A stretch of DNA of 64,000 nt, from assembly GCA_040386595.1 (NCBI GenBank), contig JAZKFE010000055.1:16969-80968 (forward strand). Reading direction: 5' to 3'. This stretch comes from JAKFVC01 sp040386595. GTDB lineage: Bacteria > Planctomycetota > Planctomycetia > Planctomycetales > Planctomycetaceae. Of this stretch, positions 1-8,257 are shown piece after piece (the first letter of the stretch is position 1; each line of letters begins with the position of its first letter). The position numbers and the translations under genes are program-made. The notes beneath the pieces are model-generated. The model had not been told where the DNA came from. It ran no database searches and saw nothing but the letters and a program-made list of their open reading frames with translations.

Positions 1-1126
1 CAACCATGCCGCGGAGCAGGGCGAGGTTCGCGATCATTTTGACGTTATTGGTGCCGTGCAAGTGATGCGTAATGCCCATCGTCCAGGCAAATACGACGTT
101 CTTCGCTTTCGCATACATGTCGGCAATCTTGCGGATTTCCTCGCGCGTGATTCCGGAGCCATGGATGATGGCCTCCCAGGAAGTTGCCGTCACTTGTTGG
201 ACGAATTCTGAAAACCCTTCCGTTGCCGTTTCGATGAACTTAGTGTCTTCGACTTTGTTGTCGAGCAACTCCTTGGCCACGCCTGTCAGCAGGGCGATGT
301 CACCGCCGATGTTAGGCTGCACATAGAAACTGGCGACTTTGGTACCGAACAGCAAACTGCGGACATCACTGGGGACGCGGAAATTGACAAGACCCAGTTC
401 TTTCGCCGGGTTGATGACGATCACATCGCCGCCGCGCCGCCGGATCTGCATCAGGCTGCGCATCAGCCGGGGGTGATTCGATGCCGGGTTCCCGCCGATC
501 AGCAGATAGAGGTCGGCCTTATCGAGATCCTCTAAACGAATCGTGCCCGTTCCCGCCCCGACGCTGGCGGCCAGGCCGACGCCGCTAGCTTGGTGGCAAT
601 AGTAGGAGCAATTGTTGACATAGTTAGTCCCGAAGACGCGGGCAAACAGCTGCAATAAAAAGCCGGCTTCATTCGAGGAACGACCACTGGCATAGAAGAA
701 ACTTCGCGTCGGCCCCGCGGCACGGAGTTTTGTGGCCAGGCGTTCGAAGGCTTCGTCCCAGCTGATGACGCGATAGTGTGTATCGTTCGGTCCGGCATAG
801 ACCGGATTCACCAGCCGGCCGCTGCTTTCCATCTGTGCGGAACTGAAAGAACGCAGTTCACGGAAGCCAAACCGAGCGAAGAATTCGGGGGTAATTCCCG
901 CCTGCATGTCCGAGACCATTGCCTGGAACGACTTCTTGCAGACTTCAGGGAAGTAACCTCCCTCATTGACCATGCCGCCCATCTGGCCGCCCATGCCCAG
1001 TGCACACGTTTTACACGTGTTTTTGCTCCGCATGGCCTTCCAGAGCTTCATCCAGCCCACGCGATTGGCCATCTTTAAAGTATAGCCAATCGCCTTCCAG
1101 CCGCCGCCGCTTGTCATGGGCTTCAT
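1..1126 (-). CDS. FdhF/YdeP-like molybdopterin oxidoreductase, 5' part (C-terminus beyond window)
   Basis: The reverse strand is open from about 1183 to base 1 and encodes the N-terminal ~375 residues of a formate-dehydrogenase-H-like molybdopterin oxidoreductase. Visible signatures are an early cysteine pair (NTCKTCALGMGGQMGG), then SWDEAFERLA, YYCHQASGVGLA, the bis-MGD-binding stretch LIGGNPASNHPRLM and later WTMGITHHLHGTNNV. These place it in the FdhF/YdeP family, which uses a bis-molybdopterin guanine dinucleotide cofactor, usually in the cytoplasm. The substrate cannot be told from sequence; formate is only one option. The start is uncertain. ATG at 1126 is the first Met, but the frame stays open upstream and a TTG at 1183 would add the peptide LGIRSKKVLIREPGIEQH, which resembles the N-termini of homologues. 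The gene leaves the window at base 1, so partners such as FdhD cannot be seen. Confidence 0.88.
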   Translation of the reverse strand, partial: MKPMTSGGGWKAIGYTLKMANRVGWMKLWKAMRSKNTCKTCALGMGGQMGGMVNEGGYFPEVCKKSFQAMVSDMQAGITPEFFARFGFRELRSFSSAQMESSGRLVNPVYAGPNDTHYRVISWDEAFERLATKLRAAGPTRSFFYASGRSSNEAGFLLQLFARVFGTNYVNNCSYYCHQASGVGLAASVGAGTGTIRLEDLDKADLYLLIGGNPASNHPRLMRSLMQIRRRGGDVIVINPAKELGLVNFRVPSDVRSLLFGTKVASFYVQPNIGGDIALLTGVAKELLDNKVEDTKFIETATEGFSEFVQQVTATSWEAIIHGSGITREEIRKIADMYAKAKNVVFAWTMGITHHLHGTNNVKMIANLALLRGMV

Positions 1127-1232
1127 CGTATGTTGCTCAATCCCGGGTTCGCGAATCAGAACTTTTTTACTTCGAATGCCCAACCGAACTGAGAAATTGC
1201 TGACGGTTAGACTTCGCTTGAAGCGACAAAAA

Positions 1233-1430
1233 AGAGATTTTTAACCACGAATTGCACGAATGAAGAACAGCCAAATACAGTTTTGGAAAAACGGCCGAGT
1301 GTCCGAACGCTCTTCCTGTTTTTAACAATCAATGGAGAATCTCAATTGGTATCGGCTGCAGCTTGGTTCACGAATAGGTCTCCCCGTAATTGATTCGTGT
1401 CATTGGTGTTATTCGTGGTGAAAATCTCCT
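1233..1430. repeat. Intergenic inverted repeat, CCACGAAT type
   Basis: The gap between the oxidoreductase and riboflavin synthase carries diverged arms: AGATTTTTAACCACGAAT near 1235-1252 and ATTCGTGGTGAAAATCT near 1411-1427, each followed inward by a CACGAAT/ATTCGTG block. Related mirrored sequences with CCACGG cores occur at 4091-4263 and 62397-62697. Nothing else was recognised in the 1184-1541 gap. Confidence 0.6.
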
Positions 1431-1541
1431 AAATCACGTCGACGTTCGTGGAACGCAGAAGGTACTGTTAGCGCTCGTCGAACAATCGTAGCAGCCAGCG
1501 GTTTAGCGAGTCTACGCCGTCGACTTGCCAGGCGGCTGGCG

Positions 1542-2141
1542 TTAGCGAGGAATGTCGCCGATGAGCTTCTGGACATATTTGCCCAGGATGTCGGTTTCGA
1601 TGTTCACGGTGTCGCCAACTGTTCGTTGCCCCAACGTCGTTACCGCCAAGGTATGCGGGATCAAGGCTACGCTGAAACGCTCGGGTTCTACTTGCACGAG
1701 CGTCAGGCTGATGCCATCGACGGTGATGGAACCCTTTTGCACCATCTGCAACGTCAACGCGCGAGGGACGCGGAACCACATCGTGGTCCATTCACCATCT
1801 TGTGTGATTTGATCGACTTGACCTGTGCCATCGATATGTCCCTGGACGAAATGTCCGCCCAGCCGGGCACCGACCGCGACGGCACGTTCCACGTTGACCA
1901 GGCTGCCGGGTCGTAGTTCCCCGAGGTTGGTTTTCGAGAGCGTTTCCGTTCCCGCCTGAAAGTCGAAGGTTGCCCCATCGATCGCCACGACCGTCAGGCA
2001 ACAGCCATTAAGGGCGATGCTGTCGCCCAATTGGGCTTCGCCAGCGAACGCGCCGGGCATGTCGAGCACCAGGCGTACGGCGGCACCTTCGGCGACGACA
2101 TTACGCACCGTCGCCTGTCCCTCTACTAATCCGGTAAACAT
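1542..2141 (-). CDS. ribE: Riboflavin synthase, alpha subunit
   Basis: This 199-aa protein catalyses the last step of riboflavin synthesis, dismutation of two 6,7-dimethyl-8-ribityllumazine molecules, in the cytoplasm. It begins with the family hallmark MFTGLVEG and contains two tandem lumazine-binding barrels. The first has GDSIALNGCCLTVV and the second has GHFVQGHIDGTG followed by GSITVDGISLTLV. The length is typical for trimeric RibE/RibC. It stands alone: the upstream neighbour on the same strand is missing and the cytochrome gene at 2439 diverges from it. No FMN riboswitch was recognised in the 297-bp upstream gap. The symbol follows Bacillus-type naming; E. coli calls it ribC. Confidence 0.95.
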   Translation of the reverse strand: MFTGLVEGQATVRNVVAEGAAVRLVLDMPGAFAGEAQLGDSIALNGCCLTVVAIDGATFDFQAGTETLSKTNLGELRPGSLVNVERAVAVGARLGGHFVQGHIDGTGQVDQITQDGEWTTMWFRVPRALTLQMVQKGSITVDGISLTLVQVEPERFSVALIPHTLAVTTLGQRTVGDTVNIETDILGKYVQKLIGDIPR

Positions 2142-2438
2142 CTTTTTGGAAATCCTTGAAGTCGATCAATGCTGTGGCTGTCGATCAGGTTGAGCTTGTC
2201 TGGCGGTCACGTCGTGATTCCGCAAGGTCTGCCTGATTGTGTTGACCGCGACAGTCGTTGCAGTTTTATCAATTGGCGGGCAAATCTCGCCCAGCGCAAT
2301 TGCTGGACGATAGATTATACTATGGAAGCGGGATCTGTCCTATTTCCAGCGTTCGTCAGCGACTTGGCCCGTTTCCCCGTCTGTAAATGAGTGTTTCGGC
2401 GTCTCAATCCGGAAACCGCAAACTCTGGTTGACCTTTT

Positions 2439-4007
2439 ATGTTATGTGGATGGCGACAATTCCGACGTCTGTGGTGGGCTGGCCTGCTCGCGGTCTGGAG
2501 TCTGTCTGCCTTCTATGCGGGAGAAGCCCAGGACGCCGGGCCGTCGATTCCCAGTCCCACGGCGACGCCTATTCCCCAGGTAACTCCACAGTTTGAACTG
2601 ACGGGAGCTGGCTCGTGCGCTGCAGCGGGCTGCCATGGCGGGGATGGGACCCGAAAGAAGCCCGACGGGACGTTCAACTTTTCGAGTTCCTCGTACAGTG
2701 TCTGGATCCAGCGTGATCCGCATGCTCGTGCTTATGATGTGCTGCTGACCGATCGGTCGCGCAATATGATTCGCCAGCTGGGAACAGGGTGGCATGCGGC
2801 CCATCAAGAGAGCCGCTGCCTGGTCTGCCATTCCCCGTTGGAGCCGACGGTTGCCAACGTTGATCACACCGTTCCGGTGCATCTGACTCAGCGTGAAGTG
2901 TTGCATGACGGGGTGAGTTGCGAAGCTTGCCACGGTCCGGCCGAGAAGTGGCTGGTCCCGCACACCGAACATACTTGGCGTGACCGGATGACGGCCGATT
3001 CGCGGGCTGCGTTAGGGTTTGTTGATCTGCGATTTGATCTCGTGCGACGGTCTCAGACGTGTGTGAAGTGCCATGTGGGCGGGCCGGGACGCGATGTGAA
3101 TCACGATTTGATTGCGGCCGGTCATCCGCGGTTGAATTTTGAGCTGTCGGCCTATCACGCCAACATGCCGGCGCACTGGGATGGCGAGGCCGATCGGCGG
3201 AATTTCCCCGCACAGGATGATGCTCGCGGTTCGATCCGGGAAGCCAAGCTGTGGGTTTTGGGGCAGCTCACCACGGCCGATGCCGCGCTCAATTTGCTGG
3301 CCGTTCGAGCTCAGGCGACGCAGGAATCTGACACTGCGAATGGTACCGCTGCCAAGACGGCGTGGCCTGAATTTGCCGAGTATGGGTGCTTTGCCTGTCA
3401 TCACGATTTGCAGTCTCCCAGCTGGCGGCAGCAATCACCGGTGCCGGGGCGCAAGCCGGGCAGCTATCCCTGGGGGACCTGGAATTTTCCGTTGACGACC
3501 GTTTTGGAATCGTCCGACTCACCGGGACCTCTCGCCAAGGCGTTGCAGCAGCTGGAGCAGACAATGGGGCGTCCGTCGCCTGTGGTTGGTGAAGTGCTGC
3601 CGCAGGTACAGTTCGCGAGAGAACTGATTGCCACGGAACTGGTGAAACACACCACGCCAGCATCGTTGACGGCGGAACGCATTCGCCAGCTCCTGGAGCG
3701 GGTGACTCATGACGGGCAGCAGTTGTCGAGCCGCGATTGGGACGCGGCGGCCCAAGTCTATCTCGGGACGGTGGCACTGTATCAGGCTCGCTTGGAAGCC
3801 GAAGGACAGGGGCTGCGACTGCAGGTGCCCGAGCCCGCCGATCAGGAATTGTTAGCCGCGTTGGAGACCCTCCGCGAGAAACTGAAGTTCCCGCAACCGC
3901 CCGAAGCTCCCTCGCAGTTCACCAGCCCGCGGACCTTCGATTCGCAGCGGATCGAGATCATCCACGACCAGCTTCGGAAGCTGGAAGAGCTAGTGAAACG
4001 CCCGTAA
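2439..4007 (+). CDS. Secreted five-heme cytochrome c (cytochrome c554-like)
   Basis: The 522-aa product starts with RQFRR and a hydrophobic stretch (residues 12-27) and is predicted to be exported to the periplasm. Heme-attachment motifs are visible at C127-H131 (CLVCH), C161-H165 (CEACH), C208-H212 (CVKCH) and C317-H321 (CFACH). A first site at C60-H66 reads CAAAGCH, which is CX4CH and not CX2CH. The segment AGHPRLNFELSAYH (228-241) is typical of the planctomycete cytochrome c554-like family. The C-terminal third has no cysteines and looks helical. A role in electron transfer is inferred; the partner is unknown. The next gene (4299-5753) converges on it and also encodes a c-type heme protein. 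Confidence 0.85.
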   Translation: MLCGWRQFRRLWWAGLLAVWSLSAFYAGEAQDAGPSIPSPTATPIPQVTPQFELTGAGSCAAAGCHGGDGTRKKPDGTFNFSSSSYSVWIQRDPHARAYDVLLTDRSRNMIRQLGTGWHAAHQESRCLVCHSPLEPTVANVDHTVPVHLTQREVLHDGVSCEACHGPAEKWLVPHTEHTWRDRMTADSRAALGFVDLRFDLVRRSQTCVKCHVGGPGRDVNHDLIAAGHPRLNFELSAYHANMPAHWDGEADRRNFPAQDDARGSIREAKLWVLGQLTTADAALNLLAVRAQATQESDTANGTAAKTAWPEFAEYGCFACHHDLQSPSWRQQSPVPGRKPGSYPWGTWNFPLTTVLESSDSPGPLAKALQQLEQTMGRPSPVVGEVLPQVQFARELIATELVKHTTPASLTAERIRQLLERVTHDGQQLSSRDWDAAAQVYLGTVALYQARLEAEGQGLRLQVPEPADQELLAALETLREKLKFPQPPEAPSQFTSPRTFDSQRIEIIHDQLRKLEELVKRP

Positions 4008-4090
4008 GTTCTCATCTCTTGGCGAACCGTACGAATGCGGTTGCACCACGGAGACACGGAGAACACTGAGTTTTAAAAGTTCTTTTAAGA

Positions 4091-4263
4091 AGAGTTTTTT
4101 AGCCACGGATTCACACGGAAGAACACGGATTGGGTCAGCGTTTGTTTGCGTTTTCAGGCAACGCGGAGCCCATTCTGAGTTGTGTTGATTCAGAGTGCTA
4201 TTGTGGCTCTCTACTGTCTTCTTCCGTGTTCAATCCGTGTTTTTCCGTGGCTAAAAACTCTTC
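4091..4263. repeat. Inverted repeat, AGCCACGGATT type
   Basis: The arms are AGAGTTTTTTAGCCACGGATT (4092-4112) and a mirrored copy ending CCGTGGCTAAAAACTCTT (4246-4263). ACACGG/CCGTGT blocks lie inside. A CCACGGAGACACGGAG stretch precedes it at 4045-4061. It sits between the convergent cytochrome and PSCyt1 genes, and the same sequence family recurs at 62397-62697. It could act as a bidirectional terminator, but the arms are far apart and it looks more like a dispersed element. Confidence 0.65.
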
Positions 4264-4298
4264 GTCAAAAAACACGGCGTATCGCTAATACTTCTAGC

Positions 4299-5753
4299 TT
4301 AGGGTATCCCCAGGAGTTTGGGATCGTTCGAATTCGGGCCGGTGATTTCTGGGATCGGTTCGTCGTCGAACCATTGTCGCAGGGGGATTTTTCCGGCGCG
4401 AGGATCTTCTAAGGAGGGGGTCCAATAAAGATTGCCCATCCAGACTTCGGACTCCGGTTCGATCACCAGTTGCTTCAGGCGGATGTTGTATTGGATGCCG
4501 TAATGCAGCGTTCCGCGTGCTTGATCTCGATCGATCGCACCTTGATAGACATAGATCAGCCCCGCGACCGTCGTCGTCTGCGCGTCTGGCGTGATCTTTA
4601 AGGGGACTGTCGCTTCCCACTTCCAGCCTGGCTTTGTGACTCGAACGCGCTCAATCGGTTCTTTCACGAGGACGGGACTCTCGGGGAGCAGTTGCTTGGT
4701 GAGGAAGACTCCTTTGGAGATCGCGTCGCCGAAGAGCGCGTCAGTCGTTCCCGGGGCACGTTCCAACTCGAAATGAATGGCGAGTCCCTCGGGGGGGACT
4801 CGATCACCGTAATTCACCGCGTGGCCCTGGGTGTCGACCAGCGAGACGCGTAAGGTGGCTGTGCGGTAATTTCCGCCGTTGAACAGCTTCTCGTCTCGTT
4901 CACAATTGCCCCGATAGTAAATCCCGGAGAGCCTGGGGGCGTGTTTGGGGTGGATCGGAACGGGCGGATTCCCATAGACGTTGGACATGGGTTGTTGTGT
5001 GGTGGGCTTCAAAGCCCTTCTGAAATCGGCGAGCGATTCCTCCAACTTTTGGGTCTTCGCCAGCAGTCCCGCATGGATTTGCACCACCAACACCAATGCC
5101 ATCAACGAATCCAGCAGCAAGAAGTGCCAGAAGTTGAAGTGTCGGATTGGTACCAGCCAACGGACTTGTGGACTGTCGACCCACGGTCGTTCTAAGCGGA
5201 CGGCCTGCTTGTAGCGTTCGACCAGCAGGAGCCCGATTTGCACCACCAGCATCACGCACAACCAGGGGATAAATCCCGGGACCTCTTTGACCCAACGCTC
5301 GCCATAAGTGAGCCAAGCTTCCGGTGAGAGCCAGTGGTTACCGGGATCGGGAACCACTGGCATTGCTTCGGGCCAGGGAGTATCTGCCTCGACCCAGCGA
5401 CGCACGAGAGCGATCTCTTCGGCACTGAGTGCGGGTTGGCCTTTGGGCATGCGATACGAGTCATCGCTCGACGCGATCCGGCGATAGATTTCGTTGGTTT
5501 TTAACGTGCCACCCAACAGAGGAGACCGCGAATATCCCCCGGCGGCGACATCGCTCCGTTGATCCAGGCGGAGGCCGCCGCTGCGCATGGTCGGGCCGTG
5601 GCAGCGATCACAATGAGTCTGAAAAATGGGCCGGATTTGCAGGTCAAAGTTGATGGGGGGGACGGTGGCTTGAGCGAGGGCCAACTGTGGCAGCCAGAAC
5701 AGGCAGACAACAGCCCAAGCCAGACGACCTTGGAGCTGTTGTAAAAATCCCAT
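4299..5753 (-). CDS. Membrane-anchored PSCyt1 (planctomycete cytochrome c) protein
   Basis: The 484-aa protein carries a signal peptide (residues 7-28) and a cytochrome-c-like domain with one heme motif, CDRCHG (C48, C51, H52), followed by the planctomycete pattern GGLRLDQRSD and YRMPKGQPALS. Two hydrophobic segments follow, near residues 160-182 and 207-230. A ~250-residue C-terminal part has no domain I recognise but looks beta-rich. The start at 5753 is preferred over an upstream ATG at 5885. It has a G-rich ribosome-binding site and a signal peptide follows it at once, whereas the longer form would translate through the palindrome at 5844-5874. The heme domain normally accompanies DUF1549/DUF1553; here it is fused to a different tail. 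Confidence 0.75.
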   Translation of the reverse strand: MGFLQQLQGRLAWAVVCLFWLPQLALAQATVPPINFDLQIRPIFQTHCDRCHGPTMRSGGLRLDQRSDVAAGGYSRSPLLGGTLKTNEIYRRIASSDDSYRMPKGQPALSAEEIALVRRWVEADTPWPEAMPVVPDPGNHWLSPEAWLTYGERWVKEVPGFIPWLCVMLVVQIGLLLVERYKQAVRLERPWVDSPQVRWLVPIRHFNFWHFLLLDSLMALVLVVQIHAGLLAKTQKLEESLADFRRALKPTTQQPMSNVYGNPPVPIHPKHAPRLSGIYYRGNCERDEKLFNGGNYRTATLRVSLVDTQGHAVNYGDRVPPEGLAIHFELERAPGTTDALFGDAISKGVFLTKQLLPESPVLVKEPIERVRVTKPGWKWEATVPLKITPDAQTTTVAGLIYVYQGAIDRDQARGTLHYGIQYNIRLKQLVIEPESEVWMGNLYWTPSLEDPRAGKIPLRQWFDDEPIPEITGPNSNDPKLLGIP

Positions 5754-5843
5754 GCGAAATGTCCCCCAGGCCCGCGACCGGCTGTACCACACGACTGCTG
5801 CCATTATGACGGGGGCTGACTGGAACCTCAATTCGAGGCGAAT

Positions 5844-5874
5844 GGGTAGCCCAGATTCTTGAATCTGGGTGAGC
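5844..5874. repeat. Palindrome GGGTAGCCCAGATTC, imperfect copy
   Basis: CCCAGATTC, a two-base loop and GAATCTGGG form a 9-bp perfect stem (5850-5869), preceded by GGGTAG and followed by TGAGC. The same element is perfect at 11515-11546. It lies 5' of the PSCyt1 gene. Confidence 0.75.
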
Positions 5875-6006
5875 AAAGCGAACAAGAGGTTGGGGCTCCT
5901 TGCGACAGGGCTTCTCCAACCCGTTCCTGGCGAGCCCGGCGGCGTCAGCCCCGGGATTCTTCGTAGTCGAATGAGCTACAACCTCTTGCTTCGTTGGTGA
6001 AAAACA

Positions 6007-6921
6007 TTACGGCCGACGGTGGACGACCCAACCGGGGTGCTCGACGCGAATCTGGAAGAGAGTCTTTCCGGCGGTAATGTAGAGCGTGCGGAGGTCCTCG
6101 CCGCCAAAGGTGCAGTTGGTCAGAATGTCCTCGGCGATGGGGATTCGTGCCTGCAGTTCGCCCCCTGGCGTGACGATGTAGATTCCCGTGGGAATTGTGG
6201 CCGTTTCGTGCGGGCCGCGCGGCGTGTTGATACCGGCGGCAATGTAGAGCGTGCCGCGTTGGTCCACGGCCATGCCATCGCCACCACGTCCAGTGCCGAA
6301 GTCGTAGACCAGCCGCTGGCGGCTGACCGTGCCGTCTGCGGCCAGGTCAAACGCCCAGATCTTGCGATTCCCGCCGATCACCGGACAGCTGTCGACGACA
6401 TACAAGGTGCGTTCGTCGGGGCTCAAGGCGATGCCATTGGGGCGTTGGATGTCGGGTTGCGTGATCAGGCGGGTGACTCGGCCGTCCACGTCGATCCGAT
6501 AGACCGATTCGTGGGCCATCTGCATCGTCGAGCGATCACCGTAGCACGGATCGGTAAAAAACAATTGCCCGTTGCTGCGTGCGGCGATGTCGTTCGGGGC
6601 ATTGTATTGAACGCCGTCGAAACGGTCGGTCAGAACTTCGATTTCCCCCGTCTGCATATCGGTGCGGGTGATGCGGCGACGGCCCCCCACGCCGAATTCG
6701 TTCCCTTCGCACGCGAGCAATCGGCCCAAGTGATCAAACAGCAGTCCATTGGAGAGGCCGCTATCGGTCCGCCAGACTTCAAAGAGAGTCCCGGGACGTC
6801 GCAGGCACAGGATTCGGCTGTTGATGATATCGGTGAAATAGACCGCGCCATCCGCAGTGGCAGCAGGGCCTTCGGTGAAAGCAACGGAGGCGGCCGATGT
6901 CAGGCCGGTAAGGATTTCCAT
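6007..6921 (-). CDS. SMP-30/gluconolactonase family protein
   Basis: This 304-aa protein is a six-bladed beta-propeller of the SMP-30/LRE family, which hydrolyses sugar lactones such as gluconolactone in a metal-dependent way. The expected metal and substrate residues are visible in order: E17 (FTEGPA), N110 (NAPNDIA), N162 (QRPNGIALSPD) and D215 (GGDGMAVD). No clear signal peptide is present, so a cytoplasmic location is likely. The actual substrate cannot be read from the sequence. It is flanked by genes of unrelated function, and a long antisense reading frame (6019-6945) covering it is a codon-bias artefact. Confidence 0.88.
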   Translation of the reverse strand: MEILTGLTSAASVAFTEGPAATADGAVYFTDIINSRILCLRRPGTLFEVWRTDSGLSNGLLFDHLGRLLACEGNEFGVGGRRRITRTDMQTGEIEVLTDRFDGVQYNAPNDIAARSNGQLFFTDPCYGDRSTMQMAHESVYRIDVDGRVTRLITQPDIQRPNGIALSPDERTLYVVDSCPVIGGNRKIWAFDLAADGTVSRQRLVYDFGTGRGGDGMAVDQRGTLYIAAGINTPRGPHETATIPTGIYIVTPGGELQARIPIAEDILTNCTFGGEDLRTLYITAGKTLFQIRVEHPGWVVHRRP

Positions 6922-7069
6922 AGTGTGATGCGCGATCTGTTTTGAACTGAAGTGCTATTTCTGTCACAAAATCGTGATCGGAATCATACTCGACACGGAA
7001 ATCGGTTCCAGCCTGACGGCGGTTGATGGTTTGCGAGATACGCGATGATGGAAATTACATGCTCTTCTT

Positions 7070-7149
7070 GGGAGGGTGAGGCCCCTGCCGAACCGCTAAG
7101 TCTGGCGATCTCAATAGACCAAGCGGTTCGGCAGGAGCCTCACCCTCCC
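7070..7149. repeat. Long hairpin repeat, GGGAGGGTGAGGC family (copy 1)
   Basis: The arms GGGAGGGTGAGGCCCCTGCC... (7070-7097) and its near-perfect complement ending CCTCACCCTCCC (7122-7149) form a stem of about 28 bp with a 24-nt loop. Two other copies lie at 26627-26707 and 31071-31140. It stands between two minus-strand genes, 109 bp past the stop of the upstream one. No T-tract follows on either strand. Confidence 0.9.
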
Positions 7150-7257
7150 ATCAACGCGGAGCGTCTATCCGCCCCACGGAAATGCCATCAGCCCGACTGC
7201 ATTGGGCAGCCGAGCTGATGGCATGGTTGTGATGATGTTGTTTGGCCTGAAAATTAC

Positions 7258-7887
7258 TCACATGTTGAGCATGCGGTCGAGTAACTCGTCGGACGCGTGC
7301 TGGCACGGCTGATCGCTTTGAGCTGGTTGAGGTGTGAACCAGCGTTGATCGGCCTGCAGGCGTTGAATTTCTCGCGGGACGGTGACCGATGAGTCTCGCC
7401 AGGATCGCAGGCGATGGTCGCGAATTCGCAGGCTGCAGGCTCCCGCCAGCCGTTCTTCCTGGGGTTGCTCGGGCGAGCAGAGCACCAAGTCGACCCACCA
7501 GACTTCGCAGCGATAACCGCTGGGGGCAAACCACGTCGTGGTGAATTTTAATCCCGAGTAAGCGGGCAATTGTTGTGTCTCGGCGACCGCGTGAATCAGG
7601 CGTCGTTGGTGTTCAATCAGCGGCAATTGATGCCGGCCGGCGCTCCGAATGGCCGTCGCGACTTCATCCACCGTGAGTGGTGTCTGGGATTTGCCGACCT
7701 CATTCTGGGCGGCGCGAGAATTGAAGTTCTCGACCGCTTCCGACAACGGGAGTGAACGTTCGAATAAATAATCGAGGTAGATCGTGTTCGGGGTGGAATG
7801 CGAGTAGCCGCGTTCCAGACTGGTAGTCTGAGGCAACGTGGAATCGCTGCCGAGAAACCAGTTCCAAAATCCTTGTTTAATGACCAT
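7258..7887 (-). CDS. Hypothetical protein, 209 aa
   Basis: I do not recognise a family. The protein begins VIKQGFWNWFLGSDSTLP after the Met and is soluble, with no signal peptide or membrane segment. It has a Trp-rich centre (TTWFAPSGYRCEVWWVDL, near residues 116-133) and a Gln-rich C-terminal part. The frame is also open to an ATG at 7983, but ATG 7887 is preferred: it has an AGG element 8 bases upstream, and the extra N-terminal 32 residues look like translated non-coding sequence (Cys- and His-rich). It is probably monocistronic. Whether it is expressed cannot be judged here, but the strong frame and start support a real gene. Confidence 0.55.
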   Translation of the reverse strand: MVIKQGFWNWFLGSDSTLPQTTSLERGYSHSTPNTIYLDYLFERSLPLSEAVENFNSRAAQNEVGKSQTPLTVDEVATAIRSAGRHQLPLIEHQRRLIHAVAETQQLPAYSGLKFTTTWFAPSGYRCEVWWVDLVLCSPEQPQEERLAGACSLRIRDHRLRSWRDSSVTVPREIQRLQADQRWFTPQPAQSDQPCQHASDELLDRMLNM

Positions 7888-8257
7888 GTCGCTACCTAAT
7901 TTACTCTCTCCCTGCTGAGCCAGTAATTGCAGTGGAGGAGGACAACACAACAAATCGTGATGGGTGCTAGTAACCAATTGCAAATCCAGTGCCAGAGGAA
8001 TTTGGCCGGTTGTGTGGCACGTTTTTCAGCGAAAGCGGACCGTTTGGAGTCTCCCGAAAAGGGAAATGGCTAGAAACAGGCCAAATGTGGTGACGTGAGG
8101 TAGTTCCCGCACAACGCCAAGGCCGCCTCAAGATGAGTGGTCGGATGTGTAGGAAAAGATTAATAGTCAAAGAATATTTTGGACTGGGTAACGCCCCGTT
8201 CCGGGTCAGACAAAACCGCAATTGTGCGGGGCGCGTCAGGCACACAACGGTTTGGGC
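7888..8257. other. Intergenic region, no gene seen
   Basis: This stretch lies between the PSD1-type gene's stop and the start of the 209-aa gene. It presumably holds the promoter of the latter. I see no conserved RNA or strong hairpin in it. Confidence 0.4.

Noticed and set aside
6019..6945. 308-codon plus-strand frame
   Set aside because: It is antisense to the SMP-30 gene, whose protein carries the family motifs in order. The frame reflects codon bias in GC-rich DNA.
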